A stretch of 64,000 nucleotides of DNA, from NCBI RefSeq assembly GCF_040544485.1, contig NZ_JBDZDV010000001.1, positions 310,001-374,000 on the forward strand, read 5' to 3'. The position numbers and the translations under genes are program-made. Position 1 is the stretch's first letter. Every line of letters begins with the position of its first letter. The notes beneath the pieces were generated by a model. It saw nothing but the letters and a program-made list of their open reading frames with translations, searched no databases and was not told the origin of the DNA. This DNA comes from Lacicoccus halitifaciens (GTDB lineage Bacteria > Bacillota > Bacilli > Staphylococcales > Salinicoccaceae). Of this stretch, positions 1-9,037 are shown piece after piece.

Positions 1-2621
1 TATGCACCCATGTTCTTAGGCTCTTCCTGGACGAAGCGGACTTCATCGAGATTTTCAATGCTTTCTAGCAGTTCTTTGATCTCTTCATCAGGGAACGGAT
101 AGAGCTGTTCAATCCTTACGATCACCACTTCATCGGATGGATTGTCCCTGTGGTGCAAGAGCAGATCCACAGCCATTTTGCCATGTGCCAGGACGACCTT
201 CTTCACTTTGGACTTGTCATGCTCTTCAACGATGACCTCCCTGAAATGGTTGCCGATGAAAGCGTCCAGTGGATCGCTGACCATCTGGTTTCTGAGCAGA
301 CTTTTCGGTGTCATGATGACAAGCGGACGCATCTTTTCAGTGTTCAAATACTTTGCCTGCCTTCTCAACAGGTAGAAATAGTTTGCGGTGCTCGTCAGAT
401 TTGCGACGGTCATATTATAGTTTGCACATAAATGAAGGAATCTCTCAAGCCTTGCGCTCGAGTGCTCCGGCCCCTGCCCTTCCTGTCCGTGAGGGAGGAA
501 CAGGGTGAAACCACTCGTCTCTCCCCACTTTGCATTTCCGGATGACATGAAGTTATCAAAGTAAACCTGCGCCATGTTGGCAAAGTCACCGTATTGGGCT
601 TCCCATATGACCATGGCTGCCTTGTTCTCCACGTTGTATCCATAGTCGAAGCCGACGACTGCTGCTTCGGACAGAGGTGAGTTATGGATGTCGAATGTGG
701 CTTTGGCACCAGGGACATGGTGCAGCGGAATGAATTCCTCCCCGGTCTCGGAGTCATGGAGCACGGCATGCCTGTGGGCAAACGTCCCCCTCTGGGAATC
801 CTGACCGGTCAATCTGATCGGCGTGCCGTCCTGATTGATCGTTGCAAATGCCAGCGCTTCAGCATGCGCCCAATCGACCAGTGCCGAATCGTCCTCGAAA
901 GGCAGCTTGCGGCGGTCAAGCACCTGCCTCAGCTTCTTGAACACGGTGAAGTCTTCAGGATAATCGAACAGGGCCTCATTGATCTCCTCAAGCCTTTCAC
1001 GGGTGATCTCCGGCTCTTCTTCATTTGAAAGGCCTTCCTGGAATGCTTCCGGCGCCTCGATCGAGGATTTGATAACGGTATCATTTTTATCTATCTTATC
1101 ATGCGCTTCACGCATTCTTTTGAAGGCGTTGTCGATGATATCCTCTTTTTCCTCTTTGGAAATGACCTTTTCTTCAATGAGCTGGTTGCCGTAAATGTGC
1201 TCTATCGTGTCATGCGCTTTGACTTCCCTGTACAGCATGGGATTCGTCGTACTCGGTTCATCCATTTCATTATGGCCGAAACGGCGGTAGCCGATTAAGT
1301 TTATGACTGCATCCTTGTTGAATTCCTGACGGTACCTGAAGGCAAGTTCCATCGCCCTCATCACGTGCTCTGGTTTATCCGCATTGACATGGAAGACAGG
1401 CAGGTCAAAACTCAGTGCCGCTGCAGATGCGTGATCCGTCGAGCGGGCATCAAACTCCTCGGTGGTGAAACCGATACGGTTGTTCGCGATGATGTGTATG
1501 GAACCGCCTGTTCTGTAGCCGTCCAGATTCCCAAGGTTCAAAGTTTCAAAAACGACACCCTGCGCTGCGAAAGCGGCATCACCATGGACCATGACGGCAA
1601 GTGAACGGTTGAAGTCGAGCTCAGGAAATCCATTCCGGTCCGTCGTTTCCTGTTCAGCCCTCGTCTTACCCTGGATCACAGGGCTGACGACTTCGAGGTG
1701 GCTCGGGTTGTTGGCCAAAGTGATCTGCTGCTCTATACCTTTGTCAGTCCTCTTTTTGGAACCGCCGAGGTGATATTTGACATCTCCGACCCAGCCTGAA
1801 GTGAGGGTCAGTGAATCATCTTCAGGCAGGAACTTCATCGGGTCTGTATGCATGAATTCGCTGAGCATCATTTCATAAGGCTTTTGAAGGACATGTGTCA
1901 AAACGTTCAGGCGGCCCCTGTGAGCCATACCGATTTGAAGATTTGGAATTTCTTTCTCGGCCATAAGGGCGAGAAGATGATCGAGCATCGGTACTAAAGT
2001 ATCCAGTCCCTCGATGGAGAATCTCTTGGCACCGACAAAATTTTTGTGCAGATATTTTTCAAAACCTTCGACTTTGGACAGCAGTTTAAAAAGTTCGATT
2101 TTTTCTTCGGAACTTAAACTGACTTCATCCTGGTTCTCAATTGTCTTTTTCAGCCAGGTTCTTTCTTTTGAATCGTTGATGTGCATGAACTCATAGGCAA
2201 TCGGGCCCGTATAGACTTCATACAGATGATTGAATGCCTCATTCGCATTCTCGTAGAGTGAACCAAGGTGCGGGCTCACGAGAGATGCAGGTACATCTTT
2301 CAAAAGTTCTTCAGAAATACCGTGCGATTTGAAATCAAGAGCGGGTGCATTCTTTATATCAGGCTTGTAGACAGGATAGATATCCGCCTTCAAGTGTCCG
2401 AATAATCTGATTTCATCAAGCAGGCGAAGCATCCCCTTAACATTCTGCTTCGCATTGTCATCCAGGCCACCACCTTGTGATGTTCCAAGACTTTCGAACA
2501 ATGTGCGCATTTCTTCGCTGACACTGTCCGGATTTTCCAAATAAGAATCGTGAATATCAAGAATCAAACCTAAATTCGTTCCAAATCTGACTGGCGCCTC
2601 TTCATAGGCTTTCCCTTCCAT
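1..2621 (-). CDS. odhA: 2-oxoglutarate dehydrogenase E1 component (3' end outside window)
   Basis: Thiamine-diphosphate E1 subunit of the 2-oxoglutarate dehydrogenase complex (TCA cycle, 2-oxoglutarate to succinyl-CoA with OdhB and Lpd). About 873 residues are visible; the family is about 930, so only the C-terminus is missing. The reading begins MEGKAYEEAPVRFGTN and includes the E1 stretches MAHRGRLNVL, VHGDAAFAAQGVV, YRRFGHNEMDEPS and LPHGQEGQGPEHSSARLERF, which carry the ThDP-binding and active-site histidine motifs. The ATG is preceded by AGAGGTG at about 8 nt. It lies downstream of arlSR on the same strand with a 92-bp AT-rich gap, as in S. aureus. I see no terminator in that gap, so read-through from arlSR is possible. 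Confidence 0.96.
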   Translation of the reverse strand, partial: MEGKAYEEAPVRFGTNLGLILDIHDSYLENPDSVSEEMRTLFESLGTSQGGGLDDNAKQNVKGMLRLLDEIRLFGHLKADIYPVYKPDIKNAPALDFKSHGISEELLKDVPASLVSPHLGSLYENANEAFNHLYEVYTGPIAYEFMHINDSKERTWLKKTIENQDEVSLSSEEKIELFKLLSKVEGFEKYLHKNFVGAKRFSIEGLDTLVPMLDHLLALMAEKEIPNLQIGMAHRGRLNVLTHVLQKPYEMMLSEFMHTDPMKFLPEDDSLTLTSGWVGDVKYHLGGSKKRTDKGIEQQITLANNPSHLEVVSPVIQGKTRAEQETTDRNGFPELDFNRSLAVMVHGDAAFAAQGVVFETLNLGNLDGYRTGGSIHIIANNRIGFTTEEFDARSTDHASAAALSFDLPVFHVNADKPEHVMRAMELAFRYRQEFNKDAVINLIGYRRFGHNEMDEPSTTNPMLYREVKAHDTIEHIYGNQLIEEKVISKEEKEDIIDNAFKRMREAHDKIDKNDTVIKSSIEAPEAFQEGLSNEEEPEITRERLEEINEALFDYPEDFTVFKKLRQVLDRRKLPFEDDSALVDWAHAEALAFATINQDGTPIRLTGQDSQRGTFAHRHAVLHDSETGEEFIPLHHVPGAKATFDIHNSPLSEAAVVGFDYGYNVENKAAMVIWEAQYGDFANMAQVYFDNFMSSGNAKWGETSGFTLFLPHGQEGQGPEHSSARLERFLHLCANYNMTVANLTSTANYFYLLRRQAKYLNTEKMRPLVIMTPKSLLRNQMVSDPLDAFIGNHFREVIVEEHDKSKVKKVVLAHGKMAVDLLLHHRDNPSDEVVIVRIEQLYPFPDEEIKELLESIENLDEVRFVQEEPKNMGA

Positions 2622-2713
2622 CTTTGCAGCACCTCTTTAGTATTATGTGTTTTAATTATTATACATTTACCATTTTAGCACTATACATTAGTATTTTAAA
2701 GACGCTTAATTTA

Positions 2714-4084
2714 TCATTTATCTTTATTCAGCGGGAATCTGATAATAACTTTTGTAAAATTACCTTCTTCGCTTTCGAACCATACCTGCCCATCATAATT
2801 TTCAATCAGTTTTTTTGCGATGGATAATCCCAGACCGTGGCCGCCCTGCTGTCTGCTCCTCGATTTATCCACCCTGTAAAATCTGTTGAAAACATTTTCA
2901 AGATCCTCCTCAGGAATCCCTATACCATGATCTTTGATCATGATATCAAAATGGTCATCATGTTTTTCCGTACTTGTAATGATATATTTATGCTCTGTAT
3001 CATATTTAACAGCATTATCAAGGAATATCAATAAAAGCTGTTCAAAATGATGGTTGTTGATCTGGAACATTATATCATCATGTGTATGTTCGACCGCAAA
3101 ATGGTAATCCGGATGTATCTTCTTCATGCTGCTGACGCGCGAATTGATTTCATCGACGATGTTGATCGATTCAATCTCCTCAAGCTGCTTCGGGTTATTC
3201 TTCGTCAACAGCAGCAGTTCCTCCACGAGCTTGTTGATGCGGTGCAGCTCATCAATCGAGATCTGCAGGGATTCGTTTAAGACTTTAGGGTCATCCTTCC
3301 CCCAGCGGTTGATCAGCTTCAGATGCCCCTGGATGATCTGGAGCGGTGTCCTGAGTTCATGGGATGCATCCTCGACGAACTGTTTCTGCTGGTTGAATGA
3401 CTCCTCCAGTGAATCCATCATGTTGTTGAATGAAGTCACCATATAGTCCGTCTCTTCGGTATCGGTCTTCAAAGATAACCTTTCCGATACACCCTCCCCT
3501 TCTATCCTCTTAAGCTGATTGGCGATGCTCCTGATCGGCTTGACCATCTGGGTCGAGAAGAAATAGCTGACGATCGATGTGAATAATATAGACAGGAATC
3601 CGATCAATAAAGCGATCATGACCATTGTACGGATGATCAGGTAATAGTTGTCAAGCGGATGGATGACGGTCAGGTAACCGTTCCAATACATCGAATCGAT
3701 GTTTGAACGGCCGACCAGATAGTTGCCGTCCTCGGTTTCAAGGGATGTGATGACATCATCCCCCACCGGAATGAAGTCGACCGGCAGGTCGGAAAGATCA
3801 TTGGTGGGTTCGGTGCTGACGATATTCCCGCTGCGGGTGTAGAGGATCATCGTCTGTTCATCATAAAGGCTGGTAAGGATATCATTCCTGGATATCGTAT
3901 TGATCGGCTGGGATTCATATATATGCTGCAGTTCATCCATGCTCCGGTCAAGGGCCCTTTCTTCAAGATCGCGCAGGTACAGGCTGGTGAAATATATCAG
4001 CAGCGTACTGAAGATCAGGTAAGTGAAGGAGATGATCAGCGTTGACAGCCTCAGCCATTTGTATTTCAATGAGTTTCTGTTCAT
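2714..4084 (-). CDS. arlS: ArlS-like sensor histidine kinase
   Basis: Membrane sensor kinase of 456 residues, partner of the overlapping regulator gene. Two transmembrane segments (about 11-35 and 152-176) flank a roughly 115-residue extracellular region. A HAMP linker follows, then the dimerisation/phosphoacceptor motif ASHELRTPLQII (H242), the N box LDNAVKYD and the G boxes around HGIGIPEED and GGHGLGLSIAKKL. In S. aureus ArlRS controls adhesion, autolysis and virulence genes; the role here is inferred from orthology. It overlaps arlR by 4 bp (ATGA), which implies translational coupling. Gene order arlR-arlS-odhA matches Staphylococcus. Confidence 0.93.
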   Translation of the reverse strand: MNRNSLKYKWLRLSTLIISFTYLIFSTLLIYFTSLYLRDLEERALDRSMDELQHIYESQPINTISRNDILTSLYDEQTMILYTRSGNIVSTEPTNDLSDLPVDFIPVGDDVITSLETEDGNYLVGRSNIDSMYWNGYLTVIHPLDNYYLIIRTMVMIALLIGFLSILFTSIVSYFFSTQMVKPIRSIANQLKRIEGEGVSERLSLKTDTEETDYMVTSFNNMMDSLEESFNQQKQFVEDASHELRTPLQIIQGHLKLINRWGKDDPKVLNESLQISIDELHRINKLVEELLLLTKNNPKQLEEIESINIVDEINSRVSSMKKIHPDYHFAVEHTHDDIMFQINNHHFEQLLLIFLDNAVKYDTEHKYIITSTEKHDDHFDIMIKDHGIGIPEEDLENVFNRFYRVDKSRSRQQGGHGLGLSIAKKLIENYDGQVWFESEEGNFTKVIIRFPLNKDK

Positions 4085-4755
4085 GATCTCACCACATACC
4101 CCACTCCTCGCACGGTCTCGATGATCTTATGTTTATTGAAAGGTTTGAGCTTGTTCCGCAAGTACCTTATGTACACGTCAACGACATTCGTCTCCACCTC
4201 ACTGTCATACCCCCACACATGCTCAAGTATCTGCTCCCGCCTTAAAACGATCCCTGCATTTTTGCACAGCAGATATAAGAGCTCATATTCTGTTTTGGTG
4301 AGCTCCAGTTCCATATCATCGATCGTCACCCTGTAGGCGGATATATCTATGGAAATGCCGTGGAGGGAAAGAATTTTGCTGTGATTTTCTGATGCATCCC
4401 CCCTTCTCAGCATCACTCTGATCCGTGCGAGCAGTTCTTCTATTTCAAAAGGCTTCACTATGTAATCATCGGCACCGTAATCCAGACCGACGACCTTGTC
4501 GTACGTTTCCCCTTTGGCGGTGATCATGATGATCGGCGTATTTTTCGATTTGCGTATTCTTCTGCACACTTCAAGTCCGTTCAGCGCAGGCAGCATCAGA
4601 TCGAGGAGTATGCAGTCGAAATCATTGTTCAATGCCTTATCCAGTCCGTCCTCACCATCTGCACTGAGTGTCACGGCATATCCTTCATGCTTCAATTCAA
4701 GTTCTATGAAACGTGCCAGATTCAATTCATCTTCTATGACGAGCACATGCTTCAT
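4081..4755 (-). CDS. arlR: ArlR-like OmpR-family response regulator
   Basis: DNA-binding response regulator of 224 residues. The receiver domain starts MKHVLVIEDE, has the phosphoacceptor aspartate in CILLDLMLP (D52) and the conserved lysine in DDYIVKPF. A C-terminal winged helix follows (ELTKTEYELL, then VDVYIRYLRNKL and VRGVGYVVR). It is the first gene of the arlRS pair; its stop overlaps the arlS start. A plausible -10 (TATGAT) lies on the minus strand at 4776-4781, just past the U-run of the terminator that ends the upstream acetyltransferase gene, but the -35 is weak. Confidence 0.94.
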   Translation of the reverse strand: MKHVLVIEDELNLARFIELELKHEGYAVTLSADGEDGLDKALNNDFDCILLDLMLPALNGLEVCRRIRKSKNTPIIMITAKGETYDKVVGLDYGADDYIVKPFEIEELLARIRVMLRRGDASENHSKILSLHGISIDISAYRVTIDDMELELTKTEYELLYLLCKNAGIVLRREQILEHVWGYDSEVETNVVDVYIRYLRNKLKPFNKHKIIETVRGVGYVVRS

Positions 4756-4803
4756 CTAATCACATCCTTTGATTTATCATACCATTATCATATATATGAA
4801 AAC

Positions 4804-4831
4804 AAAAAAACACATAATATGAATTATGTGT
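4804..4831 (-). terminator. Intrinsic terminator of the GNAT gene
   Basis: A perfect 9-bp stem (ACACATAAT / ATTATGTGT at 4810-4818 and 4823-4831) with a 4-nt loop is followed on the minus strand by a run of seven T. The upstream arm includes the last base of the acetyltransferase stop codon at 4831. Confidence 0.88.
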
Positions 4832-5451
4832 CAGCTTGCTGATATTTCTGGTGTATTCATCATGTAACTCTGCTGTTTAATCAATAAATTTTTCTTCACT
4901 TCAGGCCATTCATCATCAATGATCGAAAAGATGATGAGATTTCTCGGAACACCGTGCAATGCTCTTTCTTTTCTGAGCACGCCTTCCTTCGTGAAGCCGA
5001 GACGTTCGACTGCTTTGGCGCTGCGTTCGTTCCTCTCATCCACCCGGACCTGGACGCGCATCATATTCAGCGTTTCAAAACAGAACTCCAGGAGCAGGTA
5101 CTTGCTGTCTGAATTCACAAAAGATCTTTGAGCTTTCGTGCCGAACCATGTAGCACCGATTTCACAGCTCTGCTTCTCATAGTCGATATGCTGGATTCTT
5201 GTACTGCCGACGACTTCGCCGGTGGTCTTCAATACCACCGCAAACGGTATACTTTTCAACTGGTTCCTCAGTTCGATGGCACTTTGGATCCATTCATTCA
5301 TTAATGGAAGGGTGGTCGCCTGGAACAGCATATATGACCAGATGTTTTCATGGTTGATTGCCTGCAGTTCATCTGCATGGCTTAACTGCAGTGGAATGAG
5401 CTTGATCCTCTCATTTTCGAGTGTGATGGATTCATATAAATTTACAGCCAT
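4831..5451 (-). CDS. GNAT family N-acetyltransferase (RimJ/RimL-like)
   Basis: A 206-residue acetyltransferase of the Acetyltransf_3/RimJ-RimL type, expected to move an acetyl group from acetyl-CoA to an N-terminal amine or small molecule; the substrate cannot be told from sequence. Visible family features are the start SITLENERIKLIPLQ, the central strand GEVVGSTRIQHID, and the C-terminal stretch MMRVQVRVDERNERSAKAVERLGF followed by EGVLRK, typical of the acetyl-CoA-binding and following region. It stands alone between two terminators and appears to have its own promoter at 5490-5518. A GNAT gene also sits near murG in staphylococci. Confidence 0.85.
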   Translation of the reverse strand: MAVNLYESITLENERIKLIPLQLSHADELQAINHENIWSYMLFQATTLPLMNEWIQSAIELRNQLKSIPFAVVLKTTGEVVGSTRIQHIDYEKQSCEIGATWFGTKAQRSFVNSDSKYLLLEFCFETLNMMRVQVRVDERNERSAKAVERLGFTKEGVLRKERALHGVPRNLIIFSIIDDEWPEVKKNLLIKQQSYMMNTPEISAS

Positions 5452-5489
5452 TCGGAGTCACCCGCCTTGTCTTTATATTGTGCAGATTA

Positions 5490-5518
5490 ATTATAATTGC
5501 GGCAATCGAAAATGGCAA
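5490..5518 (-). promoter_or_regulatory. Predicted SigA promoter of the GNAT gene, -35 inside upstream terminator
   Basis: Reading the minus strand: -35 TTGCCA (5513-5518), a 17-nt spacer, and -10 TATAAT (5490-5495). The -35 lies inside the distal arm of the terminator hairpin of the upstream PAP2 gene. The transcript would start about 30 nt before the GNAT start codon. Predicted from consensus match only. Confidence 0.65.
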
Positions 5519-5541
5519 TGCAAATTTTTTTGCATTGCCAT
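5512..5541 (-). terminator. Terminator after the PAP2 phosphatase gene
   Basis: A 13-bp perfect inverted repeat (5512-5524 and 5529-5541, core GGCAATGCAAA) with a 4-nt loop, 10 bp after the PAP2 stop on the minus strand and followed by TTTC. The T-tract is short, so termination may be partial. Confidence 0.75.
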
Positions 5542-5551
5542 CTAAATCTTT

Positions 5552-6175
5552 TCATATATAACTGCTTCTTTTGAACTTGTTGTGGAGAAGATAACTTGTG
5601 CCCATGACGACTGCAGTGCCGATGGTGATGCCTGCGATCACATCCGTCGGATAATGCACGCCGAGGTACACCCGTGATGAGGAAATCATCAATATGAAGA
5701 ATCCACACAGCGCATACAGTATGCCTTTGTTGTTCAAAGAAGTTTTTTGAATGATTGCCATCAGCGACCCGAAAAATATCGAAGAACCCGTGGCATGGCC
5801 GCTTGGGAAGCTGAAGCCTGAAATGTCGATCAGACGGAGCAGTGACGGCCTCTCCCTGTCAAAGGCATTCTTCATCACAGGAATCATGATGCTGCTTGTA
5901 AGCATGGAGATGACAAGGAAGAGTGTATGGATCTTCAGTTTATAGAGCATCAGTATGGCGATCATGATCAGAGACAGGATGATCATGGAAATCACTTCAC
6001 CAATCTGGGTGAATCCAAGCATCAGGGCGGTGGTGATGAAGCTTTCCGAAGCATAGATGAACTCATACACTTCCCGGTCGATCCACTGCCCGGCCCTGGA
6101 TTCATGGAATACGGCAATGACGCCGAATATCAATGTGAAAACTAAAAACAGGGATAATTTCTTTGCACGGCTCAC
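5552..6175 (-). CDS. PAP2-family membrane phosphatase
   Basis: A 207-residue integral membrane phosphatase of the type-2 phosphatidic acid phosphatase superfamily. All three signature motifs are present: K-x6-RP in KNAFDRERPS, PSGH in FPSGHATGS, and SR-x5-H-x3-D in SRVYLGVHYPTD. About six hydrophobic segments are visible. Substrates in this family include undecaprenyl pyrophosphate and phosphatidylglycerophosphate. The 4-bp overlap with murG suggests lipid-carrier recycling, but that is inference. The start is a GTG at 6175, overlapping the murG stop, with a GGAGGAGGAGG stretch in the murG end as ribosome-binding site. Confidence 0.88.
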   Translation of the reverse strand: MSRAKKLSLFLVFTLIFGVIAVFHESRAGQWIDREVYEFIYASESFITTALMLGFTQIGEVISMIILSLIMIAILMLYKLKIHTLFLVISMLTSSIMIPVMKNAFDRERPSLLRLIDISGFSFPSGHATGSSIFFGSLMAIIQKTSLNNKGILYALCGFFILMISSSRVYLGVHYPTDVIAGITIGTAVVMGTSYLLHNKFKRSSYI

Positions 6176-7254
6176 TCCACTTCCTCCTCCTCCAGCAGCA
6201 TTTCAACCAGCATCGCCGGTTTGAAACCTCCATCATACTGCTTCATTTTCCTGATGATTTCGTCACGGTTCCTGTTGATCATCTCCATTTTCTCCTGGAA
6301 ATTATGAAGCGTCAAATCTTCTTCGGGGATCACCTCGGCATATCCCTGGCCGGAAAAGTATTCGGCATTTTCGATCTGGTCCCCTCTCGACTGGCTGAGC
6401 GGCAGAGGAACCAGAATCATCGGCTTATGGTTGAGAAGCAGCTCATAGATGGCGTTGGAGCCACTGCGTCCGATCACTATATCCGCGATTTCCATCAGGT
6501 GTGCGAGCTCCTCACCGGCAAATTCGAACTGGATATAATTTTCACGGCCGTTCAAATCTTCATCGGCGTTGCCTTTCCCGCATAAATGGATGATTTGATG
6601 ATTTTTTGTGAGGGCTTCGATATTCTCGCGGATGAACTGATTGATGGACCTTGCCCCGAGGGAGCCGCCCATGAATAAAAGAACCGGCCTGTCGTCTGTA
6701 AAGCCCGTAATGGCGTAGCCGGCAGCCCGGTCTCCCCCGGACAGCTCCTCCCTGATCACCGGGCCGAGGAGTTCGGTCTTATCCGCCGGCAGATAATCCA
6801 TCGTCTTCTCGAAAGTCACGAAACATTTCGTCGCAAACTTCGTCGAGATCTTATTCGCAAGCCCCGGCGTCAGGTCGGACTCATGGATATAGACCGGAAT
6901 GTTCAACGATTTGGCTGCAAGCACCACCGGCACGCTGACGAATCCGCCTTTTGAAAATACAAATTCAGGTTTCTCTTTTTTCAATATTCTTCTCGCATCA
7001 AAGATGCCTTTAGTCACTTTGAAGATATCCTTCATGTTTTCAAAAGATAAATACCGCCTTAATTTTCCGCTGGAGATTGAATGGTACCTGATGGATGCCG
7101 GGCTGATCATTTCCTTTTCGATGCCATCTTTTGAACCTACGTAAACCGGCTCTACATTCCGGCTGATGAACTCCGGTATCAGCAGTTTATTCAGCATGAC
7201 ATGGCCGACAGTCCCGCCTCCGGTTAATATTGCTTTGCGTCGTGAAGATTTCAT
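6172..7254 (-). CDS. murG: UDP-N-acetylglucosamine--N-acetylmuramyl-(pentapeptide) pyrophosphoryl-undecaprenol transferase
   Basis: Peripheral membrane glycosyltransferase (GT28, 360 residues) that adds GlcNAc to lipid I to make lipid II. The N-terminal glycine-rich loop GGGTVGHVMLNKLL, the motif YVGSKDGIEKEMI, the HESDLTPGLANKI segment and the C-terminal UDP-GlcNAc-binding stretches LFMGGSLGARSIN and IVIGRSGSNAIYELL are all visible. Staphylococcal-type MurG has this length. The ATG is preceded by GGAGGTTGCC. It heads a two-gene unit with the PAP2 phosphatase and has a plausible promoter at 7284-7312. Confidence 0.96.
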   Translation of the reverse strand: MKSSRRKAILTGGGTVGHVMLNKLLIPEFISRNVEPVYVGSKDGIEKEMISPASIRYHSISSGKLRRYLSFENMKDIFKVTKGIFDARRILKKEKPEFVFSKGGFVSVPVVLAAKSLNIPVYIHESDLTPGLANKISTKFATKCFVTFEKTMDYLPADKTELLGPVIREELSGGDRAAGYAITGFTDDRPVLLFMGGSLGARSINQFIRENIEALTKNHQIIHLCGKGNADEDLNGRENYIQFEFAGEELAHLMEIADIVIGRSGSNAIYELLLNHKPMILVPLPLSQSRGDQIENAEYFSGQGYAEVIPEEDLTLHNFQEKMEMINRNRDEIIRKMKQYDGGFKPAMLVEMLLEEEEVE

Positions 7255-7283
7255 GGCAACCTCCGTAATATGTTTATGCTATA

Positions 7284-7312
7284 ACTTTAAACCATTTGAT
7301 GATTTGAGACAA
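7284..7312 (-). promoter_or_regulatory. Predicted promoter for murG-PAP2
   Basis: Minus strand: -35 TTGTCT (7307-7312), 17-nt spacer, -10 TAAAGT (7284-7289). Each box matches consensus at 4 of 6 positions. It begins directly after the ctpA terminator. Confidence 0.4.
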
Positions 7313-7315
7313 TAA

Positions 7316-7341
7316 AAGTCGCACAAAATTTTGTGCGACTT
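7316..7341 (-). terminator. Terminator of ctpA
   Basis: A perfect 26-bp palindrome centred on AAAATTTT (arms AAGTCGCAC / GTGCGACTT), 8 bp after the ctpA stop, followed on the minus strand by TTATTG. Confidence 0.82.
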
Positions 7342-7348
7342 AAGTTTA

Positions 7349-8923
7349 TCATTCGGTTGAGTTTTCTGATGCATCTTCCCGCAATTCTTCAAGAGTCGGG
7401 ATCTCGATATGACGGGCATTCTCTTCTGCGATTTCTTCAATTTCCCCGGCCTCATGTTCACCGGTGATATAACTGATGAGATACTCGAGCTGCGCATCAT
7501 TTTCATTGATGTGATTCCTCAGTTCCGACATGAGGAGGCGGGATGTTTCCCCTGTGACGTTGCCGTCGGCTTCAAGGTCATGATCCTCCTGGAAGCTCTC
7601 GACCGCTGAAGTCAGGGTTTCATCGAAGACTTCATTGATCGTCCCCACATCGTAACCCAAAGTTTCCAGGGCGACTTTTATGGAAACGACGGTCTCGCTC
7701 TCCTGGTCTTCAGTGTACACATCATCTTCATTCAATATCTCCACCCTGTAGTAATCGGGGTTCACGAGTTCAAGATCAGGGGTGATGCCTTCGTTATGGA
7801 TCCAACGGCCTTCGGGTGTCAGCCATTTCGTGTTGGTGTATTTGAGCATGGAGTCATCACTGAACTCCTGTGTCTGCTGCACGACACCTTTACCGAACGA
7901 TTGTGTACCGGCAATGATGACATCTTCGAAATGGTCATCCAGTGCGCCTGCGAAAACTTCCGATGCACTTGCAGACCCCTCATTGATGAGGATATGGAGA
8001 TTCATATCTTCCGTATTTTCGTTGTGTGGGCCTTCCGTCATCAGCGGCATCTGTTGCCCGTCACTGTCTTCCAGAAGCAGTGCAATTTCATCTTCCGGGA
8101 TGAACTGGTTGATCAGTGTCACTGCTTCGGAAAGCAGCCCGCCCGGATTATAACGGAAATCCACGATGATGTCTTCGATTCCATCCTCGGCCGCCTGATT
8201 GATGCTCTCCTCGAATTCTTCCGTCGTACCCTGCTGGAACCTGTTGATGCTGATATGACCGACACCGTCGACTTCTTCATAAGTCACGCTGTCGATATGG
8301 ATGGTGTCCCGTGTGACGGTGATGTCCATCGGCTCGCTTTCCCCGCGCACGATCGTGAGGACGACATCCGTCCCCTTCTCGCCGCGTATGAGCTGGACTG
8401 CTTCGGTCGTGTTCATCCCTTCCAGGCTTTCCCCGTCCACAGCTATGATCTGATCGCCGGGTTCAATGCCTGCAGCTTCCGCCGGTGAGCCTCTCATCGG
8501 TGAAGTGATGATGATGCGGTTGCCTTCCTGTATGACCTCTGCACCGATACCTTCAAAATCCCCGGTGACCGTCTCCTGGAATGCATCCGTTGCTTCCATA
8601 TTCATGTATTCACTGTATGGGTCATCCAGACCCTGCACCATACCGTCAATCGCGGATTCAATCAGTTCTTCATTGTCGACTTCATCATAAAAGTCGGTGG
8701 AAATGGTGTCATACACACTGTACAGCTTTGAAAATTCACTTCTTGTGTCGGTACCTACATTGACCGCCTTTTCAGTACCGGCCTCCAGGCTGAGTGCTGT
8801 GATCACACTGGATAATATCACTGCAGCCAGTATGGTGATGATCAACCAGAAAGGGTTGATGCTTATTTTCTTCGATTTGAAATTCGCTTCTTTTGGATCA
8901 TGGTTTTCATTCAAATTACCCAC
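7349..8923 (-). CDS. ctpA: Carboxyl-terminal processing protease (S41 family)
   Basis: A membrane-anchored S41 serine protease of 524 residues. It has a short cytoplasmic N-terminus, one transmembrane segment (about 25-47), a PDZ domain around GSPAEAAGIEPGDQIIAVDG, and the tail-specific protease core. The catalytic serine is in NEGSASASEVFAGAL and the lysine in TQSFGKGVVQ. A peptidoglycan-binding domain follows (LGYDVGTINEVFDET), then an acidic tail. S. aureus CtpA has the same architecture. The open frame starts with a GTG at 8923; a TTG three codons later has better spacing from AAGGTG, so the exact start is uncertain. Confidence 0.94.
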   Translation of the reverse strand: MGNLNENHDPKEANFKSKKISINPFWLIITILAAVILSSVITALSLEAGTEKAVNVGTDTRSEFSKLYSVYDTISTDFYDEVDNEELIESAIDGMVQGLDDPYSEYMNMEATDAFQETVTGDFEGIGAEVIQEGNRIIITSPMRGSPAEAAGIEPGDQIIAVDGESLEGMNTTEAVQLIRGEKGTDVVLTIVRGESEPMDITVTRDTIHIDSVTYEEVDGVGHISINRFQQGTTEEFEESINQAAEDGIEDIIVDFRYNPGGLLSEAVTLINQFIPEDEIALLLEDSDGQQMPLMTEGPHNENTEDMNLHILINEGSASASEVFAGALDDHFEDVIIAGTQSFGKGVVQQTQEFSDDSMLKYTNTKWLTPEGRWIHNEGITPDLELVNPDYYRVEILNEDDVYTEDQESETVVSIKVALETLGYDVGTINEVFDETLTSAVESFQEDHDLEADGNVTGETSRLLMSELRNHINENDAQLEYLISYITGEHEAGEIEEIAEENARHIEIPTLEELREDASENSTE

Positions 8924-8986
8924 ACCTTATTCCTATTGGCATAATATTTATATTCTATCAGTAACTTACCAATAATTAAAGAAAAA

Positions 8987-9010
8987 GAACAGTGGGGCAC
9001 CCCACTGTTC
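8987..9010 (-). terminator. Terminator after deoD
   Basis: GC-rich hairpin with arms GAACAGTGGG and CCCACTGTTC, 28 bp after the deoD stop on the minus strand, followed by TTTTTCTTTA. It closes the thyA-to-deoD gene run. Confidence 0.9.
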
Positions 9011-9037
9011 TGCTGCAGTTCTTAAAGTTGTCGAATA

